Positions 25,197 to 34,598 of a stretch of 64,000 nucleotides of DNA are shown in pieces. The notes under the pieces are model-generated. The model made no database searches. It saw only the letters and a program-made list of their open reading frames with translations, and was not told where the DNA came from. How positions within the stretch are numbered: the first letter of the stretch is position 1; every line of letters begins with the position of its first letter. This DNA is from Polyangiaceae bacterium. GTDB taxonomy: Bacteria > Myxococcota_A > Polyangia > Polyangiales > Polyangiaceae. The position numbers were made by a program, and so were the translations under genes. The stretch is taken from the NCBI GenBank assembly GCA_013214025.1, contig JABSRN010000002.1:146138-210137 (forward strand), given 5' to 3'.

Positions 25197-26027
25197 TTAA
25201 GTCGCGACGCAGGTGCCGGGTTCATCGGGAAGAAGACAGTTGGCCCCGCAATCGCAAACACTGGCCCCGTCGCATTGTTCGCTCGCATCGCAATCGCTGT
25301 CTTGCCAGCACTGGTTGTCCGGCAGTGTGGGGGCTTTACACTGGCCTTCGCCTTCCACAGCGCAGGACGGCGTATCGACGCAATAATCATTGCCGGTGCA
25401 GTCGGCGTCGCTAAAGCAGCAGCTGCTCTCGCGGGGTTTCAGTTCGCAGCTACTCGCGCAGGCTCCGCTGCTGGCGACGTTCGCGCCGAAGCTTCCGGCG
25501 ATGCAGGCATTGTCGTAGGTGACGTCATCGCAGCCGCACACGGGTCTTAGAAGTTTGTTACAGGCAGGATCGCGGGGCGCGCAGGTGCCGAACTCGCTGC
25601 ATTGCGCCTCAGCCTTTTCGCAGTACTCGTCGACAGTGCAGGCAGAGTTGAGGCGACAAAGGCGAATTTCGGAAACACCGCCGTCCTCGGTGGTCGAGGC
25701 GCCTGTGCCGCCAGTCCCGGTCGTGCCGCCCGTGCCGCCGGAGGACGCGCCGCCACTGCCGGAGCCGCCCGAGCTGGCGTCCCCGCTGGTCGTGCCGGCT
25801 GTGCTGGAACCGCCCGTGCCCGTATTGCCTGAGGTGTTTCCGCCGGAGCCGAGTCCGGCGGCATCGGCGCCGCCTTCGGAGGTCGAAGTGGACGGGGTAC
25901 TGCTGCCACTCTCGCTACACGCAACCAAAAGCATTAGCGCGAGTACGGCGGCCCCCACGGAATCAGTCCGCCCGCGCCCGTCTCGTTTCTCTGTCGGAAA
26001 TTTTGAAGAATCGAGTAAAACGTCCAT
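25197..26027 (-). CDS. Secreted lipoprotein with Kazal-like and Cys-rich modules
   Basis: A 276-residue exported protein. The signal ends in a proper lipobox (LMLLVAC, Cys near 37), followed by about 75 residues of Gly/Ser/Thr linker. A Cys-rich part includes RPVCGCDDVTYDNAC, the signature of a Kazal-type serine-protease-inhibitor-like domain, and then repeats such as CFSDADCTGNDYC and CWQDSDCDASEQC that look like the Cys-rich repeats of myxobacterial surface proteins. It probably sits on the outer membrane. Inhibitor activity is not shown. Confidence 0.75.
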   Translation of the reverse strand: MDVLLDSSKFPTEKRDGRGRTDSVGAAVLALMLLVACSESGSSTPSTSTSEGGADAAGLGSGGNTSGNTGTGGSSTAGTTSGDASSGGSGSGGASSGGTGGTTGTGGTGASTTEDGGVSEIRLCRLNSACTVDEYCEKAEAQCSEFGTCAPRDPACNKLLRPVCGCDDVTYDNACIAGSFGANVASSGACASSCELKPRESSCCFSDADCTGNDYCVDTPSCAVEGEGQCKAPTLPDNQCWQDSDCDASEQCDGASVCDCGANCLLPDEPGTCVAT

Positions 26028-26244
26028 AGGCGGCGAGCTTAACTCTGGCGGCCGGATTCGTCACGGAAGCTTAGGCGGTAGGCTCGCAAGGAACCGGACA
26101 GTCGCGCTGCCTTCGCCACCGGCGTGCTGACGACGGCAAAAACCATCAGAGTTTTAGCGCTTCTAGGTGGCTGGGGGGTAGATGGCGGGCTAGTAGATGC
26201 CAGCGTGGCTGGCGGGGAGCTCGACGGGCTAACTCACTCCGCAT

Positions 26245-26679
26245 TTACGAACGGAGACTGGCGACGGCTTGTTTGACGTCTCGGCCTTCGAAGCTGGGCC
26301 CGTCTTTGTCGAGGGTGCTTTTAAGGTGTTTCATGGCAGTCCCAATGGCTTGCCCGTCGTTGCTAGCCGCTTTGATGGCCTCGGCTACTGGAGCGAGCAG
26401 TTCCGCGATTTTCTCGGGGCTGAGACTTGCGGGGAGGAAGGCACGCAGCACTACGAGCTCTTCCTTCAAGTTTGCCTGCTGCTCGCCGTCCGTGGCGGCC
26501 TCTAGGGTTTCGAGGTTGGATTTGACCAGTTTTTTTAGCACCGCGATGCAAGCGTCGTCGTCGACCTCCTCGCCTCGGGCCGTGAGTTCGCCGAGGGCGA
26601 CCTTCAAGATTTCCTTCTCTACTGTCTTTTTTGCCTTCATGGCGGCGAACATTTGCTTCTTGATATCGTCGGCTAACAT
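26245..26679 (-). CDS. GatB/YqeY domain protein
   Basis: A 144-residue protein from the ATG at 26679, preceded by GGAGGA. It begins MLADDIKKQMFAAMKAKKTVEKEIL and ends in the helical tail with AIGTAMKHLKSTLDKDG and GRDVKQAVASL, the full YqeY architecture. YqeY proteins resemble the tail domain of the GatB subunit of tRNA-dependent amidotransferases; their cellular role is not well defined. It is divergent from the large exported protein at 26799. Complete and undisrupted. Confidence 0.92.
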   Translation of the reverse strand: MLADDIKKQMFAAMKAKKTVEKEILKVALGELTARGEEVDDDACIAVLKKLVKSNLETLEAATDGEQQANLKEELVVLRAFLPASLSPEKIAELLAPVAEAIKAASNDGQAIGTAMKHLKSTLDKDGPSFEGRDVKQAVASLRS

Positions 26680-26798
26680 GCTTCCTCCGGGGCTACGGCG
26701 TCGAGATAGCACGGACCCGAAGGCGCGTGTCAGGCGGTAATTGGGCTGTTTTCTGGAAGCCTTGCGGCGTGCGAGCGCCCCGGGCTAAGGCTGCGGCC

Positions 26799-29333
26799 AT
26801 GTTCTCTGGATCGCGGCTCCGAGAGTTTCTCAGCGGGCGAGTTTTGCTCGTGGTGCTGGCCGGGAGTTTGGCGCTCGGTGCCCGCAGTCAGATCCCGGAT
26901 CCTCCGGAGTTGAGCGTGGCAGGCCTAGCGGGCATGTTGGGTGAGGCGGTGGGCGGCCCGGTCGCGGCAGAGGACATCGCCTGGGCACCGAGCAGTGGCG
27001 CGGTGGGGGATGTCTTGTGTGGCCGACGCGTACTGTTCCTTGCCCGGACCAATTCGGACAGCCCCCGGGATCTGTACTTGGCCCGAGTGCGCGTCAGTCT
27101 CGGGGGGCAGCCCGTCCTTCTCAACTCTCTCTACAACCTGACTCGAACCCCAGTCGGCGATGAGTCCGCGCTGCAGTTGGTGGGCTCGCGAGCGGTTTTC
27201 GCGACGACGGCGTTCGAGCAGGTGCAGGGCGTCACGGTTCTGGAGCTTGCGGGGGTGCGGCGCGAAGATCGCCCCGCCTCTTGGTGGGGCGTCGCACTTT
27301 CCCGATTGAGTTCGCTGCTGGGAACCGGCGCGGAAATGGGCCGAAGCAGTATCGTCTTGGAGCTGCCGGTGCGGCGAGCGGCGCTTGAGCTCAATGCGGA
27401 GACCTTGACTGTGGACGTCGGCGAGTCTCGGCGAAATCTGACATATCGATTGAATGACCGGACGCTGACCGGCGAAGCGGACGCGCGCCCTTACGGCGCG
27501 TCCTTGCAGATTCATGCCGAGCGAGACAAAGCGCTCGTGCTCTGGGTGGTCGATACGGTACGGGCGGTCGTGGGTCCAGTGCCGATCGCCCAGCTGGAGA
27601 CCCTCGTTTTTGGTGCCCGCGACGCCGTCAAGCGGGCGGTCTACGCAGTGCTCCCCGGGGGGGCCACCCATCGCTTGAGCGCTGGGCAGAGCGCGTCCGC
27701 TGAGCTGGCTAAGGAGCGACTCGAGCCTCCCTCGGAAGCCGTGTGGCCGCCGGCTGCGATCCCGTCCATTTGGGAAGCGTCGGCTGAAGGCGAGGGCGAG
27801 TGGTCCTCTGTCCGACTGCCGGGCAAAGCACCCGATCCGGGGCAAGCCGAGTTGTTTGCCCAGACAATGATCCGACCCGATCCGAATCGACCGTACGTAG
27901 AGCTTCAGCTCACGGCGATGGACATGCGGCGGCTCGAGCTGCGCATGGAAGCGGGCTACGAAGATCCTCGGCCGCTCACGGGACCTCCCGGAGCCGGCCA
28001 TTTGCCCAAGGATCCCGACGTCTCTCGACGAGTCGTGGCGACCTTTAACGGCGGCTTCAAGACGACCCACGGCGAGTACGGAATGATGGTCAATCGCCGT
28101 GTCTTGGTTCCACCGGTCAGTGGAGGGGCGACGGTGGTCTTGCGGCGCGGTGGCGATGTGGGCTTCGGCAGCTGGCCCTCCGCCTCGAAGATCCCGCCTG
28201 ACTTGCTCAGCTTCCGGCAAAATCTCGAGCCGCTGGTGGACGACGGCAAAGCGAACCCCAGCGGGCGCGCCGCGTGGGGCTGGCACCTCGCCGGCGAGTC
28301 GGTGTTCACGGAGCGCACGGCGCTGTGTCTGACTCACCAGCAGCAGGTGCTCTACGCTTGGAGCCAGGCAATTAGTGCGCCGGTGCTCGCCCGTGGACTG
28401 ATCGCGGCCGGCTGCGACTACGCAATCCACCTGGATATGAACCCTAAACACTGCGGTTTGGTGTTTACGAGCATCGAGAACCTGGTCAAGCAAAAGTTGG
28501 AGACCCGGCTGGCACACCCGGCGATGAATATCGATCCGCGGCGCTACGCGCTGTGGTCTGCGAAGGATTTCTTCTACGTATTGCGTCGGGTTACCCAACC
28601 GCCCCCGATCGAGGGAAGCGCCTGGAAACTGAGCCCCGGGGATCAGGGCACAGAGCCTGGCTGGCCGGCGATTTATCAGACGACCCGGCGCCTGGGACGA
28701 TTGGACGTGCAGATCTACAGTCTGCAAAACGGTCGGGTGCACTGGCAGCTACGAGCGGGTAGCAAGGAACCGAAGAGCCCGGGCATGCGGCCCCAGAAGG
28801 CCCTACTGAGCGAGTTTCAGCATGAGCGAAGTCTGCTGGCGGTCGGTCTGGGGCACGCCACCCAAGGCGCCCGTTACGGCCTGGGCTTTGATGGCGGCGC
28901 CTCGCTGGCACTCCGACAGGTGTACGCCACCGTAGTGTTGGAGTCGCCGTTGCCACCGCGGATATTCCCGCCGGGTCAACGGCCCAAGCTCGGTCCGGGG
29001 CAGGACGCCGTGCAGCTGCCGCTCTTGGCCAAGAATGGCAAGCTGGTCGGAGCGGCGGCAAGCCACGGGGCTATGCGGCAGCGTGGCGCACTGTGTGTGA
29101 CGGAAGACGGTCGTACTCTGATCGCGAAAAGTCTGCATGACAGCAGCGCCCCGCTGGGCAGCACACTGTTGGATGCGGGTTGCGATACTGTGGTGGAACT
29201 GGACCGCGGGTCCCACCACGCAGCGTTTGTGGAGCTCCGAGGCAGTCAAACGCCGCCCCTGTCCGCTTACGAGACGACGGTGCTGCATGCCTTAGATACC
29301 GAACTGCGGTCGTCCGCAGCTCGCTGGCCGTGA
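26799..29333 (+). CDS. Large exported protein with NAGPA (phosphodiester glycosidase-like) domain and a second related C-terminal module
   Basis: From the ATG at 26799 the protein is 844 residues with an N-terminal signal/anchor (REFLSGRVLLVVLAGSLALG). The middle holds a phosphodiester-glycosidase (NAGPA/DUF2233) domain: VATFNGGFKTTHGEYGMMVN near 413-432, then TALCLTHQQQVLYAW and ARGLIAAGCDYAIHLDMN. The last 180 residues repeat this layout in weaker form: GALCVTEDGRTLIAK then LDAGCDTVVELDRGSH. So there are probably two modules, the second degenerate. NAGPA enzymes cleave sugar phosphodiesters; in bacteria roles include envelope polysaccharide processing. Activity here is inferred. Confidence 0.75.
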   Translation: MFSGSRLREFLSGRVLLVVLAGSLALGARSQIPDPPELSVAGLAGMLGEAVGGPVAAEDIAWAPSSGAVGDVLCGRRVLFLARTNSDSPRDLYLARVRVSLGGQPVLLNSLYNLTRTPVGDESALQLVGSRAVFATTAFEQVQGVTVLELAGVRREDRPASWWGVALSRLSSLLGTGAEMGRSSIVLELPVRRAALELNAETLTVDVGESRRNLTYRLNDRTLTGEADARPYGASLQIHAERDKALVLWVVDTVRAVVGPVPIAQLETLVFGARDAVKRAVYAVLPGGATHRLSAGQSASAELAKERLEPPSEAVWPPAAIPSIWEASAEGEGEWSSVRLPGKAPDPGQAELFAQTMIRPDPNRPYVELQLTAMDMRRLELRMEAGYEDPRPLTGPPGAGHLPKDPDVSRRVVATFNGGFKTTHGEYGMMVNRRVLVPPVSGGATVVLRRGGDVGFGSWPSASKIPPDLLSFRQNLEPLVDDGKANPSGRAAWGWHLAGESVFTERTALCLTHQQQVLYAWSQAISAPVLARGLIAAGCDYAIHLDMNPKHCGLVFTSIENLVKQKLETRLAHPAMNIDPRRYALWSAKDFFYVLRRVTQPPPIEGSAWKLSPGDQGTEPGWPAIYQTTRRLGRLDVQIYSLQNGRVHWQLRAGSKEPKSPGMRPQKALLSEFQHERSLLAVGLGHATQGARYGLGFDGGASLALRQVYATVVLESPLPPRIFPPGQRPKLGPGQDAVQLPLLAKNGKLVGAAASHGAMRQRGALCVTEDGRTLIAKSLHDSSAPLGSTLLDAGCDTVVELDRGSHHAAFVELRGSQTPPLSAYETTVLHALDTELRSSAARWP

Positions 29334-29370
29334 AGGAGTCAGCCGGGCTCCAGCCGAGGGCTCTGTTTGG

Positions 29371-30306
29371 CTAGGCGGCTTCTTGTTCGCCGAGGATGCC
29401 GCGAAGTCGCGCCATGGCGCGGGAATGCAATTGCGAGATGCGGGGTTCGCTCACACCCAGCATTTGCCCCAGATCCTTGAACTTTACGCCGCGGAAGTAG
29501 TGCATGGTGACGATTCGTCGCTCGCGGTCCGGCAGTTGAGTGATGGCTTTTTCTAGGGCCTGGCGGGCGAAGCGGGCGGCGACGGTGGCCTCGATGTCGG
29601 ATGACGTGGAAGTAGACAGGCAGCGCGCTTGGTCGGTCTCGCTTACCTCGTCGAAGCGCAGCACCACGGGGGCGTAGCTACGGGTGGAGCCAGCGGCGGC
29701 GGCTTCTGCGGCAGCGGCGCGCGCCCGTCGCGGTAGCCAGTCTTGTGCGCGCAGCTCGTCCAGGATGGCACCGCGGATGCGAACCCGTACGTACCAGTCG
29801 AAATTTCGACCCTTTTCGTGCCCATGTTTGCGGATGGCGTCCCAGAGTCCACTCATGCTAGCGGCGATTAGGTCGTCGCGAAGTACGTTGCGCGGCAGTT
29901 TCCGCTGAAAACCGCCTGCTATTTGTCGCGCCAGAGCGGTGTAGCGGGCGACCAGCTCGTCGGCTTCCCTCTGGGTGAGCTTTTCGGCTCCTCGCGCCGG
30001 TACGTCGGAGTGCGGCTTGCTGTAGGCCGTAAAGTTCGGCGGCGGCATCTCAGATTCAGCCCGGGAGAGCGCTCGCTCCGGCAATCGCCGTTTGGTCGTT
30101 CCCAGCGTCGTCGCTCCGACGGCGCGGCGACGTTTCCGGGTTGCCTTTCGCTGGGTCGCCCCGGCTTCGCTGACACGGCTCGCCACTGGGACTAAACGTG
30201 AGACCTCGACTTTGCAGCGCCGGGCTACTTTACGTGACTTACTGTTGTTCAGGCTGATCGCGAGGGACTCAGCTTTGGCTTGGACGGTTTCTGACTGTTC
30301 GGGCAT
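29371..30306 (-). CDS. FliA/WhiG-type RNA polymerase sigma factor with basic N-terminal extension
   Basis: A 311-residue sigma-70 family protein. Region 2 is clear (LTQREADELVARYTALARQI, DDLIAASMSGLWDAIRKH, then FDWYVRVRIRGAILDELRAQDWLPRRAR), matching the sigma-28 group. Region 4 ends the protein (LPDRERRIVTMHYFRGVKFKDLGQMLGVSEPRISQLHSRA). Unlike typical FliA, about 110 residues rich in Arg, Lys and Ser precede region 2. AGGAAC precedes the ATG at 30306; a start at Met87 would give a more usual length. No flagellar gene is nearby, so it may control other surface or developmental genes. Confidence 0.88.
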   Translation of the reverse strand: MPEQSETVQAKAESLAISLNNSKSRKVARRCKVEVSRLVPVASRVSEAGATQRKATRKRRRAVGATTLGTTKRRLPERALSRAESEMPPPNFTAYSKPHSDVPARGAEKLTQREADELVARYTALARQIAGGFQRKLPRNVLRDDLIAASMSGLWDAIRKHGHEKGRNFDWYVRVRIRGAILDELRAQDWLPRRARAAAAEAAAAGSTRSYAPVVLRFDEVSETDQARCLSTSTSSDIEATVAARFARQALEKAITQLPDRERRIVTMHYFRGVKFKDLGQMLGVSEPRISQLHSRAMARLRGILGEQEAA

Positions 30307-30703
30307 CGCTCAGTTCCTAGAGCATTGAACGTGCCATCTTAGAAAAAGCCCTCATTCCACTGTGGGTCAGCGTTATCACACCATCGCTCTGGGTGATCAT
30401 TGACCCATGCGAGCCGGGTATTGACGTAGATATCTGGCTGATGACAAATCACCAGGAGTAGGGCTGGATGACACAGAACCAAGGGAAATAATGTGTTCAA
30501 AGAACATGCGACTGCGTTTGAGGGTGGATGACCCTGCTTCTAGGGTGGCCTTGCCCCATGGGTAGAAGCGACCCCAGGCGCAGCGCGGCACACAACGGAT
30601 GTGGTTTTGTTCTGAGCGGCCATTAACAGCTCCCAACGAGTCGAGGCAGCCAAGAGCTGACGTGCCGGTGTTGGGCCTGTGACAGTGCTGGAGGCGGCGC
30701 GCG
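30307..30703. other. 397-bp gap upstream of the sigma-factor gene
   Basis: No protein family was recognised here. The one structure seen is a 45-bp dyad, TGGGTCA at 30363-30369 and TGACCCA at 30401-30407, about 60 bp upstream of the sigma-factor start; it may be an operator or hairpin. The rest shows nothing supportable. Confidence 0.4.
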
Positions 30704-31606
30704 CTAGGGTGTGGCGGAGTCCGTTGCCGTCGCCGAGCGCGCTTTGGGACGATGCTGAGGTGCTTCTCCGGCTCGGGAGTAGTCGGTCCACTGGGTTCCG
30801 GTGGCCCGAACGTCGACGTGCACGAAGGTGGAGTTGGGGTAAGCGCCGACACCCAGGTTGGGCAGGGTGTACAGGTAGGCGGCTAGAGCTTCGTTTGGCA
30901 CCCCGGGGATCGACAGGTCAACGGCACGACCGTGTTTGTGACGGGAGGCACGGGCGTAGGAGTGCTTCCGAAAACCGCTGACGATCTTCAGCGGTCGGCC
31001 ACCGAAACGGTCACTGACCTTCACGATAAGTCGGATCAATTGGGGGTCGATGGCGATGGATTCGCCCGTTCGCCACGATGCCAACACCTTCCGGAATGCC
31101 TTGTGGGCCCTGCGAGGTACCCGATTCCCCTTCACGATGGCGAAGCCCGACCAGGAACGACCTGTTCCTTTTAGGACCACATATCCGGGGCGGCGAGCGG
31201 GGCGGGCGTATTTGCGCCAGCGGATCTTAGCTTTTGTCTTGGCCTTTCTCTTTCTCTTCTGAACGCTCGTGGAGCGCCGGGCGGAATTGTCCTTGGACTT
31301 GCCGAGTTGTTTATCGAAGCGACCGTCGCGGAGCAGTTTGGCTGCTTTTTTTCCGTCCTGATCTTTTTGGCTGGGAATCACCAAACGCTGCTTGGGTTTT
31401 ATCTTGTGAGACTGAGACAGCCCATTGGCCGTGAGGATGGCGGCGACTGGGATATTGTAGCGCTTGGCGATTTTACCGAGGGTTTGCCCTGAATAAATCG
31501 TGTGAACGACCGCGCGGTCGAAGTTTTTTTCGCGCGCCGCCTGGGCGTATTGGGGGGCGAGAGCCAGCAGGGCCCCCAACAAGAGGGTCGAAATCAGCCG
31601 CTGCAT
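30704..31606 (-). CDS. LysM-M15 (DUF882-type) cell-wall peptidase
   Basis: From the ATG at 31606 the protein is 300 residues with a signal peptide ending near AQAA. A LysM domain (about 33-78, HTIYSGQTLGKIAKRYNIP) binds peptidoglycan. A Lys/Arg-rich linker leads to a metallopeptidase of the M15/DUF882 type: SRHKHGRAVD (221-230) and FVHVDVR (261-267) provide His223, Asp230 and His263 as zinc ligands. MepK-like enzymes of this kind cleave peptide crosslinks. It is divergent from pilM, which is interesting because pili must cross peptidoglycan; the link is inferred. Confidence 0.85.
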   Translation of the reverse strand: MQRLISTLLLGALLALAPQYAQAAREKNFDRAVVHTIYSGQTLGKIAKRYNIPVAAILTANGLSQSHKIKPKQRLVIPSQKDQDGKKAAKLLRDGRFDKQLGKSKDNSARRSTSVQKRKRKAKTKAKIRWRKYARPARRPGYVVLKGTGRSWSGFAIVKGNRVPRRAHKAFRKVLASWRTGESIAIDPQLIRLIVKVSDRFGGRPLKIVSGFRKHSYARASRHKHGRAVDLSIPGVPNEALAAYLYTLPNLGVGAYPNSTFVHVDVRATGTQWTDYSRAGEAPQHRPKARSATATDSATP

Positions 31607-31736
31607 ATGGAACCGAGGCCCAGAGACCCCCAGATGTGTCCCCCTGTTTTTTGACGGCTGAGGTCGGAGAGTGACAAACTTTCTTTCGCGTGCCGGCATG
31701 GCGCAATACGCCGAGGCAAGGGCAGAGTGAGGAAGC

Positions 31737-32813
31737 ATGGGTGAAGGGAAAAACTTAGTTGGGGTCGATATCGGATCAAGTTCGGTAAAGGTCTGCCAGC
31801 TGAAGGAAACTCGGAAGGGCTATCAGCTCTTACGGCTGGGATACGCGGCCCTTCCCCCGCAGACCATTGTGGATGGTCAGGTGATGGACGCGGGCACGGT
31901 TGTCGATACCCTTCAGCGGGTTTTCGAGGAAGCGAAAATTCGCCGCGGAGCTCAGGTTGGCCTGAGCGTCTCGGGCCAGAGCGTGATTATTCGTAAGATC
32001 ACGGTGCCGATGATGACCTCGGCGGAGCTAGAAGAGCAGATCCACTGGGAGGCTGAGCAGCATATTCCCTTCGACATCAAGGATGTACAGGTGGACTACC
32101 AAGTTCTAAGGCGGCGTCCCGAGGCGAGCCAAATGGACTTGCTCCTGGTGGCAGCTAAGCGCGACCAGATCCAAGATTACGCCCAGCTAGCGCGGGACGC
32201 GAAGCTGAAGCCTGTGGTTTGCGACATTGACGCGTTCACTGTGCAGAATTTGTTCGAGATGTCTCGCGGGCTTCCGCCGGACCAGACCTTCGCGTTGATC
32301 AACATCGGGGCGAGCCTGTCCTCGCTGAACATCATCACGAACGGGGTGAGCGCGTTTACCCGTGAGATCGCCAATGGTGGGAACGTCATCACTGAAGAGA
32401 TTCAGAAACAGATGAACGTTCCCCAGGAGCAGGCGGAAACCTACAAGTGTGGTGGCGGAAAGCCGGTAGACGGCGAAACTCAGGGCATGGTCCCTGGCCA
32501 GGTCGTCGAGGTCATCGAATCGGTGACGGATTCGATCGCCGCCGAGATCCAACGGAGTTTGGACTTTTTCATGGCTACCAGCGGCGAGGGCGAGATTTCT
32601 CGCATCTACATTACCGGTGGCTCCGCGAACCTCGCGACACTGGCTTCTGCTATTGAGCGGCGCGCCAGAGTGCCCGTGGAAGTGTGGGTACCGACGGAGC
32701 GCATCATCGTCGAAGCCAAAGAAGTGAACCGTGAGATTCTCCAGGAGCGTGCGGCTCAACTTTCGGTCGCCCTCGGCTTGGCGCTCCGCAAGGACCGGGA
32801 GACCCGAGTATGA
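31737..32813 (+). CDS. pilM: Type IV pilus inner-membrane platform protein PilM
   Basis: A 358-residue cytoplasmic actin-like ATPase-fold protein that starts NLVGVDIGSSSVKVCQLKE, the typical PilM nucleotide-binding opening. ITGGSANLATLASAIERR near the end is the second phosphate-binding loop. It anchors PilN at the base of the type IV pilus alignment complex. GAGGA lies upstream of the ATG. Its stop overlaps pilN as ATGA. The gene order pilM-N-O-P-Q is the canonical one and is complete. In myxobacteria such pili drive social motility. Confidence 0.97.
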   Translation: MGEGKNLVGVDIGSSSVKVCQLKETRKGYQLLRLGYAALPPQTIVDGQVMDAGTVVDTLQRVFEEAKIRRGAQVGLSVSGQSVIIRKITVPMMTSAELEEQIHWEAEQHIPFDIKDVQVDYQVLRRRPEASQMDLLLVAAKRDQIQDYAQLARDAKLKPVVCDIDAFTVQNLFEMSRGLPPDQTFALINIGASLSSLNIITNGVSAFTREIANGGNVITEEIQKQMNVPQEQAETYKCGGGKPVDGETQGMVPGQVVEVIESVTDSIAAEIQRSLDFFMATSGEGEISRIYITGGSANLATLASAIERRARVPVEVWVPTERIIVEAKEVNREILQERAAQLSVALGLALRKDRETRV

Positions 32814-33427
32814 TTAAGATCAACTTACTCCCCCAGAAGCGGCGCGCCCAAGCGGAAGGCAGCCAGCTTTGGTTGGTTGTCATTCTGTTGCTGGTGACCC
32901 TTGAGGCCATCGGTTTGTTCGTGTTCCACGCGACCAAACAGGAGGAACTCGAGTCCCAGGAGCGGAAAAACAAAGAGCTCAGCAGCCAAATCGCTCAGTC
33001 GAAAGCTCTTGTCCAAAACCACAACGACGTGACGGGCAAATTGAAGGATCTGCGCGCCCGAGAGGACGCGATCTCCAAACTACAGAGTGCGAGAACAGGT
33101 CCCACGGCCGTCTTGCTTGAGCTGGCACGCTTGCTCACGCCTGGCCGCGGGCCGAGTGTCGATCCCGACCACATCGCGCAGCTTCGCCGGGAGAACCCGC
33201 TGCAGGTATACAATCCGAACTGGGATGGTCGCCGCGTCTGGCTGGAGAGTTTCAAGGAAAAAGGTCTCAAGGTTGCCCTAAAGGGCCTGGCTAGAGACGC
33301 AGAAGACGTGAGTGAACTGGCGCGCCGAATGGATCTCTCCAACTATTTTTACGAAGTGAAAATCCGCAAGGGGAAACGGTCGGCTAGCATGGTCAAGTTT
33401 GAGCTGAGGGCGCGGGTGAGATACTAA
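32810..33427 (+). CDS. pilN: Type IV pilus protein PilN
   Basis: A 205-residue bitopic inner-membrane protein. The N-terminus MIKINLLPQKRRAQAEG is the PilM-binding motif (INLLP), followed by one membrane span (LWLVVILLLVTLEAIGLFVF, about 22-41), a coiled coil (EELESQERKNKELSSQIAQS) and a ferredoxin-like periplasmic domain. Overlaps pilM (ATGA) and pilO (TAATG). Part of the PilMNOP alignment subcomplex. Confidence 0.96.
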   Translation: MIKINLLPQKRRAQAEGSQLWLVVILLLVTLEAIGLFVFHATKQEELESQERKNKELSSQIAQSKALVQNHNDVTGKLKDLRAREDAISKLQSARTGPTAVLLELARLLTPGRGPSVDPDHIAQLRRENPLQVYNPNWDGRRVWLESFKEKGLKVALKGLARDAEDVSELARRMDLSNYFYEVKIRKGKRSASMVKFELRARVRY

Positions 33428-34020
33428 TGGCTAAGCAAAGTCCTTTGGCTAAGCTGCCCGCTGCAGCGAAGTTCGGTGTCGGTGGTCTGCTTATCGTACT
33501 CACTGCCCTTGTGTACTTTATCGTGTTTTTTAGCGATTTGGACACGAGCGTTAGCTCCGCGCAGAACAAGGAAACCAAACTTCGTTCGGACTTGGCCGGA
33601 GCGCGGGCGGCGGAGCACGCCTACCAGAAAGACCTCGCCGAGTTGGCGGACCGCGAGCAACGGCAACGGGATCTGAACAAGATCCTACCGGCGACGACGG
33701 AATATCCCGCGTTCCTGAGTGCGATTCAGGCGGTATCGAACAGCGCCGGCATCACCCTGCTTTCCTGGAGTCCCAGCAAGGAGGTCTCGGGTCCGTACTA
33801 CGCCAAGGTCCCGATGAAGCTGGTAATCAAGGGCCGTTATCACCAGATTGCGAAGTTCTTCTACAACGTGGGTCAGCTCGATCGCATCATCAACATGGAA
33901 AATATCACCGTGGGTAAACCTGACATTACGGGCGATGAAGTGAAGCTGAACGTAAGTGTGCTCGCCACTGCGTTTCACTCTGGTGTGAAGAAGAAAAAGA
34001 AGAAGAAGGGTGCCCGCTGA
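33427..34020 (+). CDS. pilO: Type IV pilus protein PilO
   Basis: A 197-residue bitopic protein with one span (GVGGLLIVLTALVYFIVFF, about 17-35), a coiled-coil region and a periplasmic domain containing LPATTEYPAFLSAIQAVSNSAGI, the usual PilO segment. A Lys-rich tail (KKKKKKKGAR) closes it; such a basic tail is unusual. It forms a heterodimer with PilN by analogy with other type IV pilus systems. Start overlaps pilN stop and its own stop overlaps pilP. Confidence 0.96.
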   Translation: MAKQSPLAKLPAAAKFGVGGLLIVLTALVYFIVFFSDLDTSVSSAQNKETKLRSDLAGARAAEHAYQKDLAELADREQRQRDLNKILPATTEYPAFLSAIQAVSNSAGITLLSWSPSKEVSGPYYAKVPMKLVIKGRYHQIAKFFYNVGQLDRIINMENITVGKPDITGDEVKLNVSVLATAFHSGVKKKKKKKGAR

Positions 34021-34598
34021 TGCGCACCGCAACGCTGACAGTTATTTTCTTATCGCTATCCGTTCTGGTGGCCTGCGAAGAAGAAACCACCACCGAGGCT
34101 GGTGCAGCGGCCGCAGCGCCCCCGCCCAAGCAGAAGGCTAAGAAAGTCGAGGTCGTTGCCGAAGCGCCGCCTAAGGTGGAGTTTCAGGAAATCGATTTCA
34201 CTGAAACAGAGCGCAGTCGCGATCCCTTTCGTTCCTTCGAAAAGATGTTCGAGGAAGAAGCGAAGACTCGAGTTCGCTCCCAGCGTGAAGTATTACTCGA
34301 CGAGTACTCTGTGGATGAGTTGAAGCTCATCGGAATTGTTTCTCGCATCCACCCCGCGCGCGCCATGCTGGTCGATCCCCACGGAACCGGCCACGTGGTG
34401 AGCCGAGGGCAGTTTGTCGGTCGCGCCGAAGTTGTGGCTGGCGGAACCTCTGGTGCATCGTACGAAATCAACTGGCGCGTCGATCGCGTTCGGGATTCGG
34501 ACATTGTGCTCGTGCGAGAGGATCCGGCCAATCCCGATGTGCCGAGCGCGACTCGAGTGATCGTTCTGCATCCCGAAGACACCGTCGCCCAGCGATAG
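34020..34598 (+). CDS. pilP: Type IV pilus lipoprotein PilP
   Basis: A 192-residue lipoprotein. The export signal ends in LVAC (Cys19), a textbook lipobox. A flexible Ala/Pro/Lys-rich region of about 45 residues is followed by FTETERSRDPFRSF and a compact beta domain (LIGIVSRIHPARAMLVDPHG, then GHVVSRGQFVG). PilP links PilNO to the secretin PilQ. TGATG overlap with pilO. Complete. Confidence 0.95.
   Translation: MRTATLTVIFLSLSVLVACEEETTTEAGAAAAAPPPKQKAKKVEVVAEAPPKVEFQEIDFTETERSRDPFRSFEKMFEEEAKTRVRSQREVLLDEYSVDELKLIGIVSRIHPARAMLVDPHGTGHVVSRGQFVGRAEVVAGGTSGASYEINWRVDRVRDSDIVLVREDPANPDVPSATRVIVLHPEDTVAQR

Noticed and set aside
26925..28742. 605-codon minus-strand frame inside the NAGPA gene
   Set aside because: High GC shadow of a gene with recognised motifs; product is Arg/His-rich low complexity.
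30397..30852. 151-codon minus-strand frame next to the M15 peptidase
   Set aside because: It overlaps the peptidase C-terminus, has no ribosome site or domain, and is Ser/Pro/Arg-rich like a non-coding GC frame.
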